A stretch of 64,000 bases of DNA. Origin: an uncultured Prevotellaceae bacterium (GTDB taxonomy: Bacteria > Bacteroidota > Bacteroidia > Bacteroidales > Bacteroidaceae). The notes under the pieces were generated by a model, which did no database searches, was not told where the DNA came from, and saw only the letters and a program-made list of their open reading frames with translations. The translations under genes and the position numbers were made by a program. Location of the stretch: NCBI GenBank assembly GCA_900318885.1, contig ONMN01000006.1:80411-144410 (forward strand), in the 5' to 3' direction. This document shows, one piece after another, positions 51,201 through 63,200 of the stretch; the first letter of the stretch is position 1; the number at the start of each line of letters is the position of its first letter.

Positions 51201-54200
51201 ATGGCAGCACGAATGTGTCAGTCAGCAATGGTACCATCGGAACGGAAAAAGACGACCTTCCTGAGGGAGTTACAGCGGGTGCTGTATATGGAAATGTCTA
51301 TGGTGGTGGTTTGGGTAGTGATGGAACAGGTTCCTTAACCGACCTCCAGAAAGTTCAAGCTGGTCTTGTGAAGGGTAACACCAAGGTCACGATTAGTGAT
51401 GGTAATATCCTGCATAATGTCTATGGTGGCGGTGCGTATGGTTCGGTAGGTACCTTCAACTATGACACTAATGGTAATATTGTTATAGATAATATAACTA
51501 ACAAAGCTTGTGCTGATGAGACGGGTAAAGCAGAAGTTATCATTACTGGCGGTACTTTTGGCGTTGACGGTCATGAAAATGGTATGGTATTCGGTTCCTC
51601 ACGAGGTGATGTGGGTGATTTGAATTCAATCCACAATAAGCTGGCATGGGTATACAATACTGATGTGAAGATAGGTACATCAGGTTCTGGTACCGTTTAT
51701 ACGACCCCAACAATTTATGGCTCTGTTTATGGTGGTGGTGAGAATGGTCATAACTACAACAATTCCAATGTATATATATATAGTGGTATTATCGGTATGA
51801 TTACAGCTCCTGCTGCAGACAATAGTGTTGACAGTGAACTACGTGGAGCGAACTATCCCTATCGTGGTAATGTCTATGGTGGCGGTTGCGGTACGGATAC
51901 TTACAAAGATGGTACTGAAGAAAAATACAATCCATTGGCAGGTATTGTGCGAGGTTCTGCTACTGTCAACATTTCTGGTGGTTATGTGGTTCACAATGTC
52001 TACGGTGCCGGTGCTATGGGTTCTGTGGGAACTGCTGATGTCGCTACCAGTGGTAAGACGACTGTGACCATCAGCGGTGGCCGTATCGGTTATGATGGCA
52101 GCAGAAACGGTAACGTTTTTGGTGCCGCCCGTGGTGAGTATGGTACTAGTACTGCTGCGTCTGGTTTTGCTAACGTCAGCCAGTCGGAGGTAAACATCAG
52201 TTACGCAACAACTCCTACAGCAGATAATGATGGAAAGACTGAAAACCTCATCGCGGGTTCCGTCTTCGGTGGTGGTGAGGCTGGTACCGTCAAGGGAAGC
52301 GTAGCCGTCAACATGACAGGTGGTCTGATTCTGAAAGATGTCTATGGCGGTGGTGCTTTGGCTGATACGCAGACCGATAACTGGAATGGAACAACGTGGG
52401 CTGATGGTAAATCTTCATCAAGCAGCACAACTACTGTTAGTCTGACTGGCGGTAGGATTGTTGAGGAAGCCTATGGTGGCGGTCTGGGAGAAGCTGGCAA
52501 ACCAGCATACGTCTATGGCGACGTAACTGTGAAACTGAATGAGGGTGTTACTTCAACGAGGGGTTGTGCAGTCGGACAGGTCTTCGGTGCTAATAACGTC
52601 AATGGTACACCGAAGGGCAATGTCACAGTGCATGTGTATGCTACACAGAGTAATCACACAACGAAGGCAACAAGTGTTGCGCAGAAATTTGTATCTGACA
52701 AAGTTGTCAACGAAGCGCTCGAAGACGGCAACGCTACTGTTGATGACCTTAAGGCAATTCTTGCAGACAAGATAATAGTGGGTACTACGTTAAGCATAGA
52801 AGGAATTGCCACCTATCAGGCTGTTTATGACAATGCGTCTGCGACTGCAGCAGCAGTTAAGGAAGCAATTAACAATATCACAACAGCCATTACCAGTGCA
52901 GCAAACACTGATGCTAAAAAGGCAACTGTTAATGCTCTTCGTTATGACGTGAAGGCAGTCTATGGTGGTGGTAATCAGGCAGCCTATGATCCTGCTTCAC
53001 CATATACAGCAACAAACACGACTGGTACCAAGTCGCAGGTGATTATCGAGGGCTGTAGCACGACCAGTATCGAAACCGTCTATGGTGGTGGTAATGCAGC
53101 AGCGGTACCTGAGACGAATGTAGAAATCAGAGAAGCATACGAGATTGGTAGCGTCTTCGGTGGTGGTAATGGTAAGGATGCTCCTGCACCTGGTGTGGAG
53201 AATCCGGGTGCTGATGTGGGTATAAACGGTAGTACAGATTATGGTACGGGTAACGCTAACCTGATGGTGATGGGTGGTTATATCCATGAAGTCTATGGCG
53301 GTAGCAATGAGAAGGGTAATATTAGAGGCACCGCTAAGCCTCGAACGAACCCCGATGGAAGCACCTGCGAACTGGAAATAGAAAAGATAGTGGGTGCAGG
53401 TAAGAATGCCGACATTAATGGTAATGTCGACATGGTTTTGGATTGTATGCCTTCGAAAAAGGTTCCTTTGCTGTTTGCTGGTGCTGATAATGCTAACGTC
53501 AATGGCTATGTGAAACTGACCATTACGAATGGAACATTCGGTAAGGTATTTGGTGGTAATAATGAGGGTGGTGCCATCTTCGGACAGATTCAGGTGAATG
53601 TGGAAGAGACGGGCTGTAATCCTATCATTATTGATGAACTCTATGCATGTGGTAACCAAGCTGCATATTCTGTATATGGTTACAAGACTGGTACAGACGG
53701 GAAAGCGGTTCCACAGACAGAGGCTGAACTAAGAGCTGCCCTTCATACTGCCCATCCTGAAATAACTGATGACGCAGCGTTTGAGACCCTGTTTGAAAAC
53801 ACGAAGTATGCCGATCCTGTGGTCAATGTCGTATCCTGCACCAGCATTGGTAAGGTGTTTGGTGGTGGTTATGGTGCTAGAGCAACCGTTTATGGCAACC
53901 CGACAGTGAATATCAATCAGATTATAGGTACTCCAACAACTGGGGGATTGACAACTCTTGGTCAGATAGGTGTTGCTTATACTGACGAGAATGGAAATCC
54001 TGCCGAGGGTGGTATCTTTGGCGGTGGCAACCAGGCTAAAGTCGAAGGTAACACTACGGTGAACATCGGAACTGAGGAATCTTATACTTTGGTTTCAGGA
54101 TCGAAAACCGCACAGACCATCCTGGGTGCTAACATCGTTGGTGATGTGTATGGTGGTGGTAATCTGGCTGATGTGACTGGTAATACTAATGTGAATATTT

Positions 54201-57200
54201 GTGCGAGGTATAATACATCGACTAGTAAGTGGGAAGGTGTCACACCGGGAACTTCCGGCGTTATCATAGCAGGTGATGTGTTCGGAGGCGGTAAGGGTGA
54301 AGCAGCTGAAACTGGTGATCGTGCTTTCTATTGTGAGAAAGCAATGGTCGGCAAAAACGATGACAATACAGGTACTACTACCGAAAATGCCAACTATGGT
54401 ACGCATGTCCGTATTGGTAACGGAACGGTGAATGGTAGCGTCTATGGTGGTGGCGAGATTGGCCGAGTGGAATTCCATACAGAGGTTACTATCGGCTACG
54501 GAAACGGAACTAGCGGAGCTGCTAAATCACCTATTATCAGGGATAATGTATTCGGTGCAGGTAAGGGTGCAAATACGCATGGATACTCCGGATTGGTTCG
54601 TGGTGATAGTAAAGTCACTGTTCAAGGCGATGCCAAAGTGGGACAGAGTGTCTATGGCGGCGGTGAGATGGCTTCGGTGGGTAAATATGTCCTTGGAACT
54701 GATGGACTTCCTGTAGAGCATAAATGGGGAGGAAGATGTTATGTTACCGTCCAAGGCTATACTGAAATCGGTCCTGATGACATGACGATGACGGCGGCGG
54801 GTGGTCCTGTTAATAGCGGACACGTCTTTGGCGCCGGCAAGGGTGTTGTGCCTTATGAAGGAATCACAGGCGATCCTTATAGTATTGAGCCTACTGGAAA
54901 AGTGACATACACGAGCACTGATGAAGAAGGTTACTTTACATTTATCAGAAGCTTGGCTCTGGCATCCTACACCGATGTGACCATTGGTGGTAACACGTTC
55001 GTGAAAGGCTCCGTCTATGGTGGTAGCCAAAATGGTCGTGTACAGGAGAATACTAAAGTGACAATATCGGGTGGTCAGATTGGTAATGGTTATGTGCAGA
55101 TGGCTGACGACGGTACGTACCTGACTACAAAGATGAGCTTAAATCGCCCATACTCTGAAGCTGAGTGGTCAGCAGGACACCTGATTACCACGAATGACCC
55201 AAGCCCACTGCAAACAGCAGTTGGTTCCAATTATTCATCATCTCTGCCCGAATGTGCAAGCTGGGATTACGGAAAGACTGTAGGAACAACGAAGGTATAT
55301 GCACCTTATGATCCGTATGCCCATGATGATGGCTATTATTACAACGGCACAACCAAAGGTAATTACGCTGAGGGTGCTTTGCCTATAGCTTCTGATGGTC
55401 ATACCTTCTATGGCAATGTGTTCGGTGGTGGCTCTGGTTATTTCCCCTATAAGGATAGAAATGGACAGAGTCGCTGGCTGATGTCTGCCGGTTCTGTTGG
55501 TGGAAATACCGAGGTGAATATCACAGCAGGTCATATCCTGACAAACGTATATGGTGGTAACGAGATGACCAATGTGGGAGGTAAGAGTACTGTCAAGATG
55601 AGTGGCGGTACGCTCGGTGTGCCACGTACGTTGGACCAGATTATCGCACATCCTTTGACCTGTTACCTCTTCGGTGCAGGTAAGGGTGACCAGCGTGTGT
55701 TCTTCAACAAAGCCACGAATGTGGAAGATGTGGACGTTCAGATTTCCGGTGGTTGGATTTACGGCTCCGTATTTGGTGGTGGTGAGGATGGTCACGTGCT
55801 GCGTGACGTGAAGATGACCATCAGTGGCACCGTTGGCACTGATGCCGAGGCGCTTGCAGGTACAGCCACTAAGATTGGTACCTGGGGAACGTCTTACGTC
55901 GATGGTAACGTGTTCGGTGGCGGTCGTGGCTTTGGTGCCGATGCGTATACCGCAGGTAATGTGGCAGGTAGTGTCAAAATGGACATCAGTGGTGGTAAGG
56001 TGCTTGGAAGTATCTATGGTGGTGGACGTCTAGGCTCCGTGGGTTATGGACTATATAATTCTACAGGAGATGAGGCTGCCAACTATGGTGCCATGCGTGA
56101 TGATACGAAGGATGACGCGGGCACAACCACAACTTATTATACTACAGATGGTCTGAATAAACTCGGACGTGGACACATTGTTATCGAAATCAGTGGCGGT
56201 CAGATTGGTAATGAACTTGAATACATCGTACCTAATACAGATGCTACTACAGGCAATACACCTAATACCATCATTGAAACTGACTTTACAAAGTGGAGTG
56301 ATGACGATTGGAAGAAATGGAAAAAGTATAATAGTATTCCCAATACCGAATTTGACAAAACGACCGGTCGCCTGACTCATACCAAGGGCGGTAACGTGTT
56401 TACTGGTGGAATGGGACGACGGACACAGTTGGATGGAGTGACGCCTATCTCCGATGTTGACTGGTGGAAACTGGGTAATGCCAAGAGCACCAAATTGACC
56501 ATTAAGACGGGCGCTGTCATCAAGAGTAATGTATATGGTGGTGGCGAGCTTGGTGCTGTTACGCCTTTTACCAGTGGAACAACTGTTCAAGGTGGTACTA
56601 CTGAAATTGATATTCAGGGTGGTGCCATTGGTCAAGCAATTGGTTCGGGTGCAGATCAATACACCTTCGGTTCTGTCTTTGGTGGCGGTATGGGTAGTGA
56701 AGCCGACTTGGCCACTTATGCAAAGATTGGCGGCAGCGTGCAAAGCACCAAGGTTACGATGTCGAATGGTACTGTGTTGGCCAGTGTCTATGGTGGAGGT
56801 GAGCTGGCGCTGGTTGAGGGTAGTCATACTACCGCCGACAGTAAAGTCGTTGGTACAGAAATCAACATCAGTGGCGGCTATATCGGTAAAGACAGAGTCG
56901 TTTCTGGTGAGAATACATATTATTTTGGTGGTGCCGACATGGGTAATGTCTATGGCGGTGGTAAAGGTAGCCTCAACACATATGACGCAGGTCTTATAAA
57001 AACCAATACGCTGGTCAATATTAGTGGTACACCAACCATATACCATAATATATATGGTGGTGGTGCCTATGGTACGGTGGGTGAATTTAATTATCCCACA
57101 GACGGAAGTTATAATGTCACGAGTCTTAAGACAGAAAATACGGGTACGGCTATGGTGACTATTACTGGCGGAACAATAGGCACAAACGGCAAGGAGAATG

Positions 57201-60200
57201 GTATGATCTACGGTTCGTCACGAGGTGATGTGTCTAAGGCTGCTGATGGCCAAGATCCAAATAACAAACTGGCATGGGTCAACAATGCCAATGTGATTAT
57301 CGGAACCGCCAATGGTTCAGATACGGATTTGGCGATTAAGGGTTCTGTCTATGGTAGTGGCGAGAACGGCCATGTCTTGAACAATACTGCGGTTACCATT
57401 CATAGTGGTACTATTGGTATACCAGAAGGTGAACCTGTTAACGGCCTAAGCGGTGCCCAGTTCCCGAACCGTGGTAATGTCTATGGTGGTGGTTGTGGTA
57501 CGGATGACTTTGTTGATAATGGCAAGCATTATTTCAATAAAACGGCTGGTATTGTTCGAGGAAATGCAACTATCACGATGGATGGTGGCTATGTGGTGCG
57601 CAATGTCTATGGTGGTGGTGCCATGGGTTCTGTAGGCGGTTTCACTAGAGATGCTTCGAAAGCCGATACAGATCCATATAAAGCTGATATCTACGTACCA
57701 ACAAAAATAGCTACTGGCTCGGGCAAATGCTCGGTCGCTATCAGTGGAGGTACGGTAGGCCCCAAGAGCGGAGACGTTCCTGAAGATGCAGGTAACGTGT
57801 TTGCTGCGGGTAGAGGTGAGATTCATGATGCCACAGAGTATCCTAACTATGAACGTGTCATCTATGTCAACGATGCAGAGGTAACTATTAGCAATACTGC
57901 TTCTATTAAGGGCTCTGTCTTTGGCGGCAGCGAGGCCGGTCACGTATGGGGTAATACTCATGTGTCGATTGCTGGAGGAACAATAGAGAAGTCAGTATAT
58001 GGTGGCGGTGAAGTCGGTTGGGTACGAGGTGCCGTAGCAGTCGATATGACCGAAGGTAATGTTACCAAAGACGTCTATGGTGGTGGTGCCCTGGCCGATA
58101 CGAATATCGGTAACGTTACGAATTATGGCGCGACAGACCAGTCAATAGCATCTACTGCAACGTATAATACTGCTGTCAGCTTGAAGGGTGGTGTCATTTC
58201 GGGCTTTGCCTATGGTGGTGCTTTGGGTGATACCAATACACCTGCTTATGTCTATGGTGACGTAACGGTGAAACTGAATGAAAACAAAACCGCTGGCGAC
58301 AAGGGATGTATCGTTGGAAAGGTCTTCGGATGTAATAATCTGAATGGTACGCCGAAGGGTAAGGTGCGGGTGTATGTATATGCCACACAGAATAAGAATG
58401 CCTCATATGCAACGATTGGCAGCAATAAAACAGACACAGGGCGCCATGATGGATTTGAAACACTAACAGGAGATCAGACAACGACATACGATGTGGAAGC
58501 CGTTTATGGTGGTGGTAACCTATCGCCTTACGAACCGGTTGATGCATACTCTGATGATGAAGCAAAGAAAAATGCTGCCCAAACGGAAGTCTATATTAAC
58601 GGCTGCGGCCTGACGAGTATTAAGTATGTCTATGGTGGCGGTAATGCGGCCTCAGCACCAGCAACCAATGTCCTTGTGACGGGTGCCTACGAGATTGAGG
58701 AATTGTTTGCCGGTGGTAATGGTAAGGATGAATACGTAATCAACGGTAAATACTATGTGAATCCGGGTGCCAATGTGGGATATACGAACTATACGCATCT
58801 TGACGGTAATGGAGATGGATCAGCTACCTCTCCGTATAATTGTGTAGAGAATGCCGATGCCACGACCAAGGAACAACGACAAACAGCAGCCAATGGCTAT
58901 ATGTATGGTTCGGGTATTGCTCGTATTGAGGTTTTAGGTGGTTATATTCACGCAGCCTATGGCGGTAGTAACGAGAAAGGTAATGTCCGATATCAAGCAT
59001 GGTCGAAGTATGAGGAAGGCAGTGATTGTGCCCTCCAGGTACAAGAGACCTATGGTGGCGGTAAGAACTCGGAAATCGACGGTGAAATCAAACTGAATCT
59101 GGGCTGTACGACGTACATGCCGGAAATCTTTGGTGGATCGAAGAATGCCGATGTGTTTAGTGATATTGAACTGAACATTGCCAATGGACGCTATGACAGG
59201 GTATTCGGCGGTAACAATACCAGTGGTAATATTCACGGATCTATCACCGTCAATATTAAAGAGAATGGTTGTGTGCCTATTAACATCAAGAACTTGTATC
59301 TTGGTGGCTATCTGGCAGGCTATTCTATCTATGGATATAAGGATGACGGAACGATAAGAACAAAGGCAGAATATGATGCTCTTGAAGATAAATCTGGAAT
59401 TGTCGTCAGAAAAAATCCTCGTATCAATGTGATTTCTGCGTCTCGTATTGACAGCATTTTCGGTGGTGGCTATCAGGCGACCGTTGTGGGTGACCCGCAT
59501 GTTAACATCAATATGGAGCAGGGTAGGGTCGAAGTTTCGGGAAAGACACTGAAAGAAGGAACGACAGATGTGTACATCTATAAAGACGGTAATAATACGG
59601 AATATGCATCAGATGCATATACGATAGAAAATGTCGGCGAACAATATTATGCTGTCCTTCCTCTCGGAACTATCGGCAACGTCTATGGTGGCGGTAACGA
59701 AGCTGACATCATCGGCGACACGTATGTGGAAATCGGTACAGGCACCTATCATGACGCTAATGGCAACTTAGTGGCAATAACCCCAGCCCGTAATGCTGCC
59801 ATGATTACAGGCAGTGTGTTCGGTGGCGGTAAGGGTGTGGCCGACTCATTCTTATGCGACAAGGCGATGGTGGGTGTCATGGACAAAGGCTTCGGCAGTA
59901 CCCATGTCACTATTGAAAACGGTACGGTGAACGGTAACGTCTATGGTGGTGGTCAGATTGGCCGCGTGGAACATGATACATGGGTAACGATTGGTAAAGA
60001 AGGTGATGAAACGAATAGTCCTGTTGTCAAAGGTGACGTATTTGGTGCAGGTAAGGGCCTCAAGACCCATGGCTACTCAGCACTGGTACGTGGTAAAGCG
60101 ACTGTCACTGTTCAGGGTAAAGCCCACGTTGAAGGTAGCGTCTATGGCGGTGGTGAGATAGCTTCCGTTGGCAAATATAAAGTGAAGAAAGCTAAAGGTG

Positions 60201-63200
60201 ACCCTGCTGATGCACCTGATTGGGTACCTGTGGGTATGCCGTATTCGTTGTACGATGAAACCAGTGAAAGTGGAAATTGTAATGTTGTCGTCCGCGACAA
60301 TGCCATCATCGGTCCGGAAACCCCGATGCAGATGAAGAAGACGGGTGATCCCGATGATACAGGTCATGTCTTCGGTGCCGGTAAGGGTGTCCTGCCTTAT
60401 GAAGGTTATGGAGTGGTAGGTGATGATTGGGTTGCGGTACCTTGGCGTATGGCACCTGACAATAAGATAGATTATTATAGTGAGGATAAATATGTAAAGA
60501 AAGAAGACGGTCTTGATTATAAAGCTGCATACCTTCAGTTTATTGAGACGCTGGCATTGGCAACTGAGACCAATGTAAATATTAGCGGCAACGCCTTCGT
60601 CAAGGGCTCTGTCTATGGCGGTAGCATGAATGGTCATGTGCAGCACCATACTCGTGTGACGATTGCTGGTGGACAAATTGGTGCTGGCGATGGAATGTCG
60701 CAACCCTATAAAGAAACTGATTGGACTGGCGAAACGACTCCTGCTGGCGGATGGAAGGAGTGTGCCCACTGGGATTATGTAGATAATGGCGCTCCTTACG
60801 ACCCATTGGCTACGGCGGAAGGTAAATACGATTACACGAATTATCCGTTCATTCCTGAGGCCGACCGCCTGACATCATCAGAAGGTGGCCTACCAACGGC
60901 AACTGACGGACATACCTACTATGGTAATGTGTTTGGAGGTGGTAGTGGTGTCATTCCGTATGCTCCAGGCTTGTGGCACCGTGCATCTGGTTCTGTAGGT
61001 GGTGACAGCTATGTAACGATTACTGGCGGACATATTCTGACCAGCGTCTATGGCGGTAACGAACAGACCGATGTGGGTACGTACACCAAGGCCGATCCTA
61101 CAGTTCCCGCAACAGGTGGTAAGTGTACCGTCACTATGACGGGCGGTACTGTGGGTGTTCCTCTCGAACATAAAGAAAATTATCCCGTGACGGGTCACCT
61201 TTTCGGTGCAGGTAAGGGTGATAAGCGTATTCTCTTCAATACCTGGACGAATGTCGCTAAAACGGAAGTGAATGTCAGTGGCGGTACTATCTATGGTAAT
61301 GTCTATGGCGGTGGTGAGGATGGTCACGTAATGAGTCTCTCTAAGATGACTATCAGTGAAGCTGATGCTACAACGAATCCGACCATCATTGGTACGACGG
61401 GAACATCTGGCTATGACGGTGATGTCTTTGGTGGTGGACAGGGATCTGTTACAGCATTGACTGCCGGCGTGGTAGGCGGTAACGTCAACCTGAGCATTGA
61501 AGGCGGTACCATGAAGGGCTCTGTCTATGGTGGTGGCCGCCTAGCTTCGGTAGGAACCTTCTTTGCAATGGCATCAGCAGCAAATTACGGTAGAATGCAG
61601 GATGGTGACGACCACGGTAACATCGTTGTTAATCTGACTGGTGGTACTATCAAGCAGAATGTCTTTGGCGGCTGTATGGGTTCGACGGCGGACAACCGTC
61701 TGGGTGTATCGAAGAATGTCACTGTGAACCTGAACGGCTATGAGACAAAAACTGGTGAAACAACAACCACTGAGATGGTGGCTGATAACAAGAAGGGTTG
61801 TGTGGTGAAGGGTAGCGTCTTCGGATGTAACAACCTGGAGAGTTCACCGTTGGGAGATGTTCTGGTACACGTCTATGGTACGCAGAAAGATGGTGCTTCC
61901 CAGATAGCCAACACTGCTGGAAGTGGTGAAACGGCTGCTGTGGAGAATGCCAAGACACCTGCCACGCAGGATGCAAATGGAGAATTCAATCTTAGCTCTT
62001 TCGATGTGAAGGCAGTGTATGGTGGTGGTAATCTGGCGGCTTATAAGCCTGAGGGTCCCAACGTAACGTCAACAGACTATGACTACGCAAATACGACGCA
62101 TGTCGCTAAGGTAATTATCGATGGATGCGGACGTACCAGCATCGGACAGGTCTATGGCGGTGGTAATGCTGCATCGACACCGGCTACGGAGGTCACCGTC
62201 AATGGTACTTACGAAATTGGAGAATTGTTCGGCGGCGGTAATGGTAAGGATGACATTACAATAAATGGTGTAACGAAGCCTAATCCTGGTGCTAATGTTG
62301 GATACTATAATTATTCTCAATACGTGGAAAAGGACGGCAAGACAGTGGTCGAGGATATGCCTGCTTATGACACGAAGGAGAAACGACTGAACAGCGCTAT
62401 TCAATATGGTACTGGTAAGGCTGCCGTGAACATCTTCGGTGGTAAGATTCACCGTGTCTTTGGTGGTTCGAACACCAAGGGTAACGTGCGCCAAAGTGCT
62501 ATCACCTTGCTGGAGGAAGCTGGAGGTTGTGATTTCTGCGTCGATGAGGCTTATGGCGGTGGTAAGAGTGCTCCGATGGATGCTGAGGCGAAACTGCTGA
62601 TGTCTTGTATCCCAGGATTGAAGGCTGTCTATGGTGGTGCTCAGGCTGCTGATGTCTATGACGATGTCTCGGTAACGATTACCAACGGAAACTTCGACCG
62701 TGTATTCGGTGGTAACAATCTGAGTGGTACCATCCGTGGTAAGATTACCGTCAATGTTGAGGAAACGGGCTGTCGTCCTGTCATCATCGGTGAGCTGTAT
62801 GGTGGCGGTAACCAGGCTGGATATTCGGTATATGGCTATAACGATGACGGTAGTATGATAGAGTCTGGAGAAACTCCATTGTATCAGGATCCTCAGGTCA
62901 ACGTCAGGTCGTTTACCAGCATTGGCAACATCTATGGTGGTGGCTATGGTAAAGGTGCCAAGATGGTGGGTAATCCGACGGTGAACATCAACGTGGTTGA
63001 AGGCGACAAGAAGGATTATACTTATGATAATGATCAGTCAACATATAAGGTCGGAGAGGATAACGTACCTTATTACGACGCCAATGGCTTCAAAGAACTA
63101 ACCCTTACGGTTGACGGTCATTCGGTAGTACTTCCGTCGCATACCAAGGGCAAGATTGGTGCCATCAACAATGTCTTCGGTGGCGGTAATGCTGCTGAAG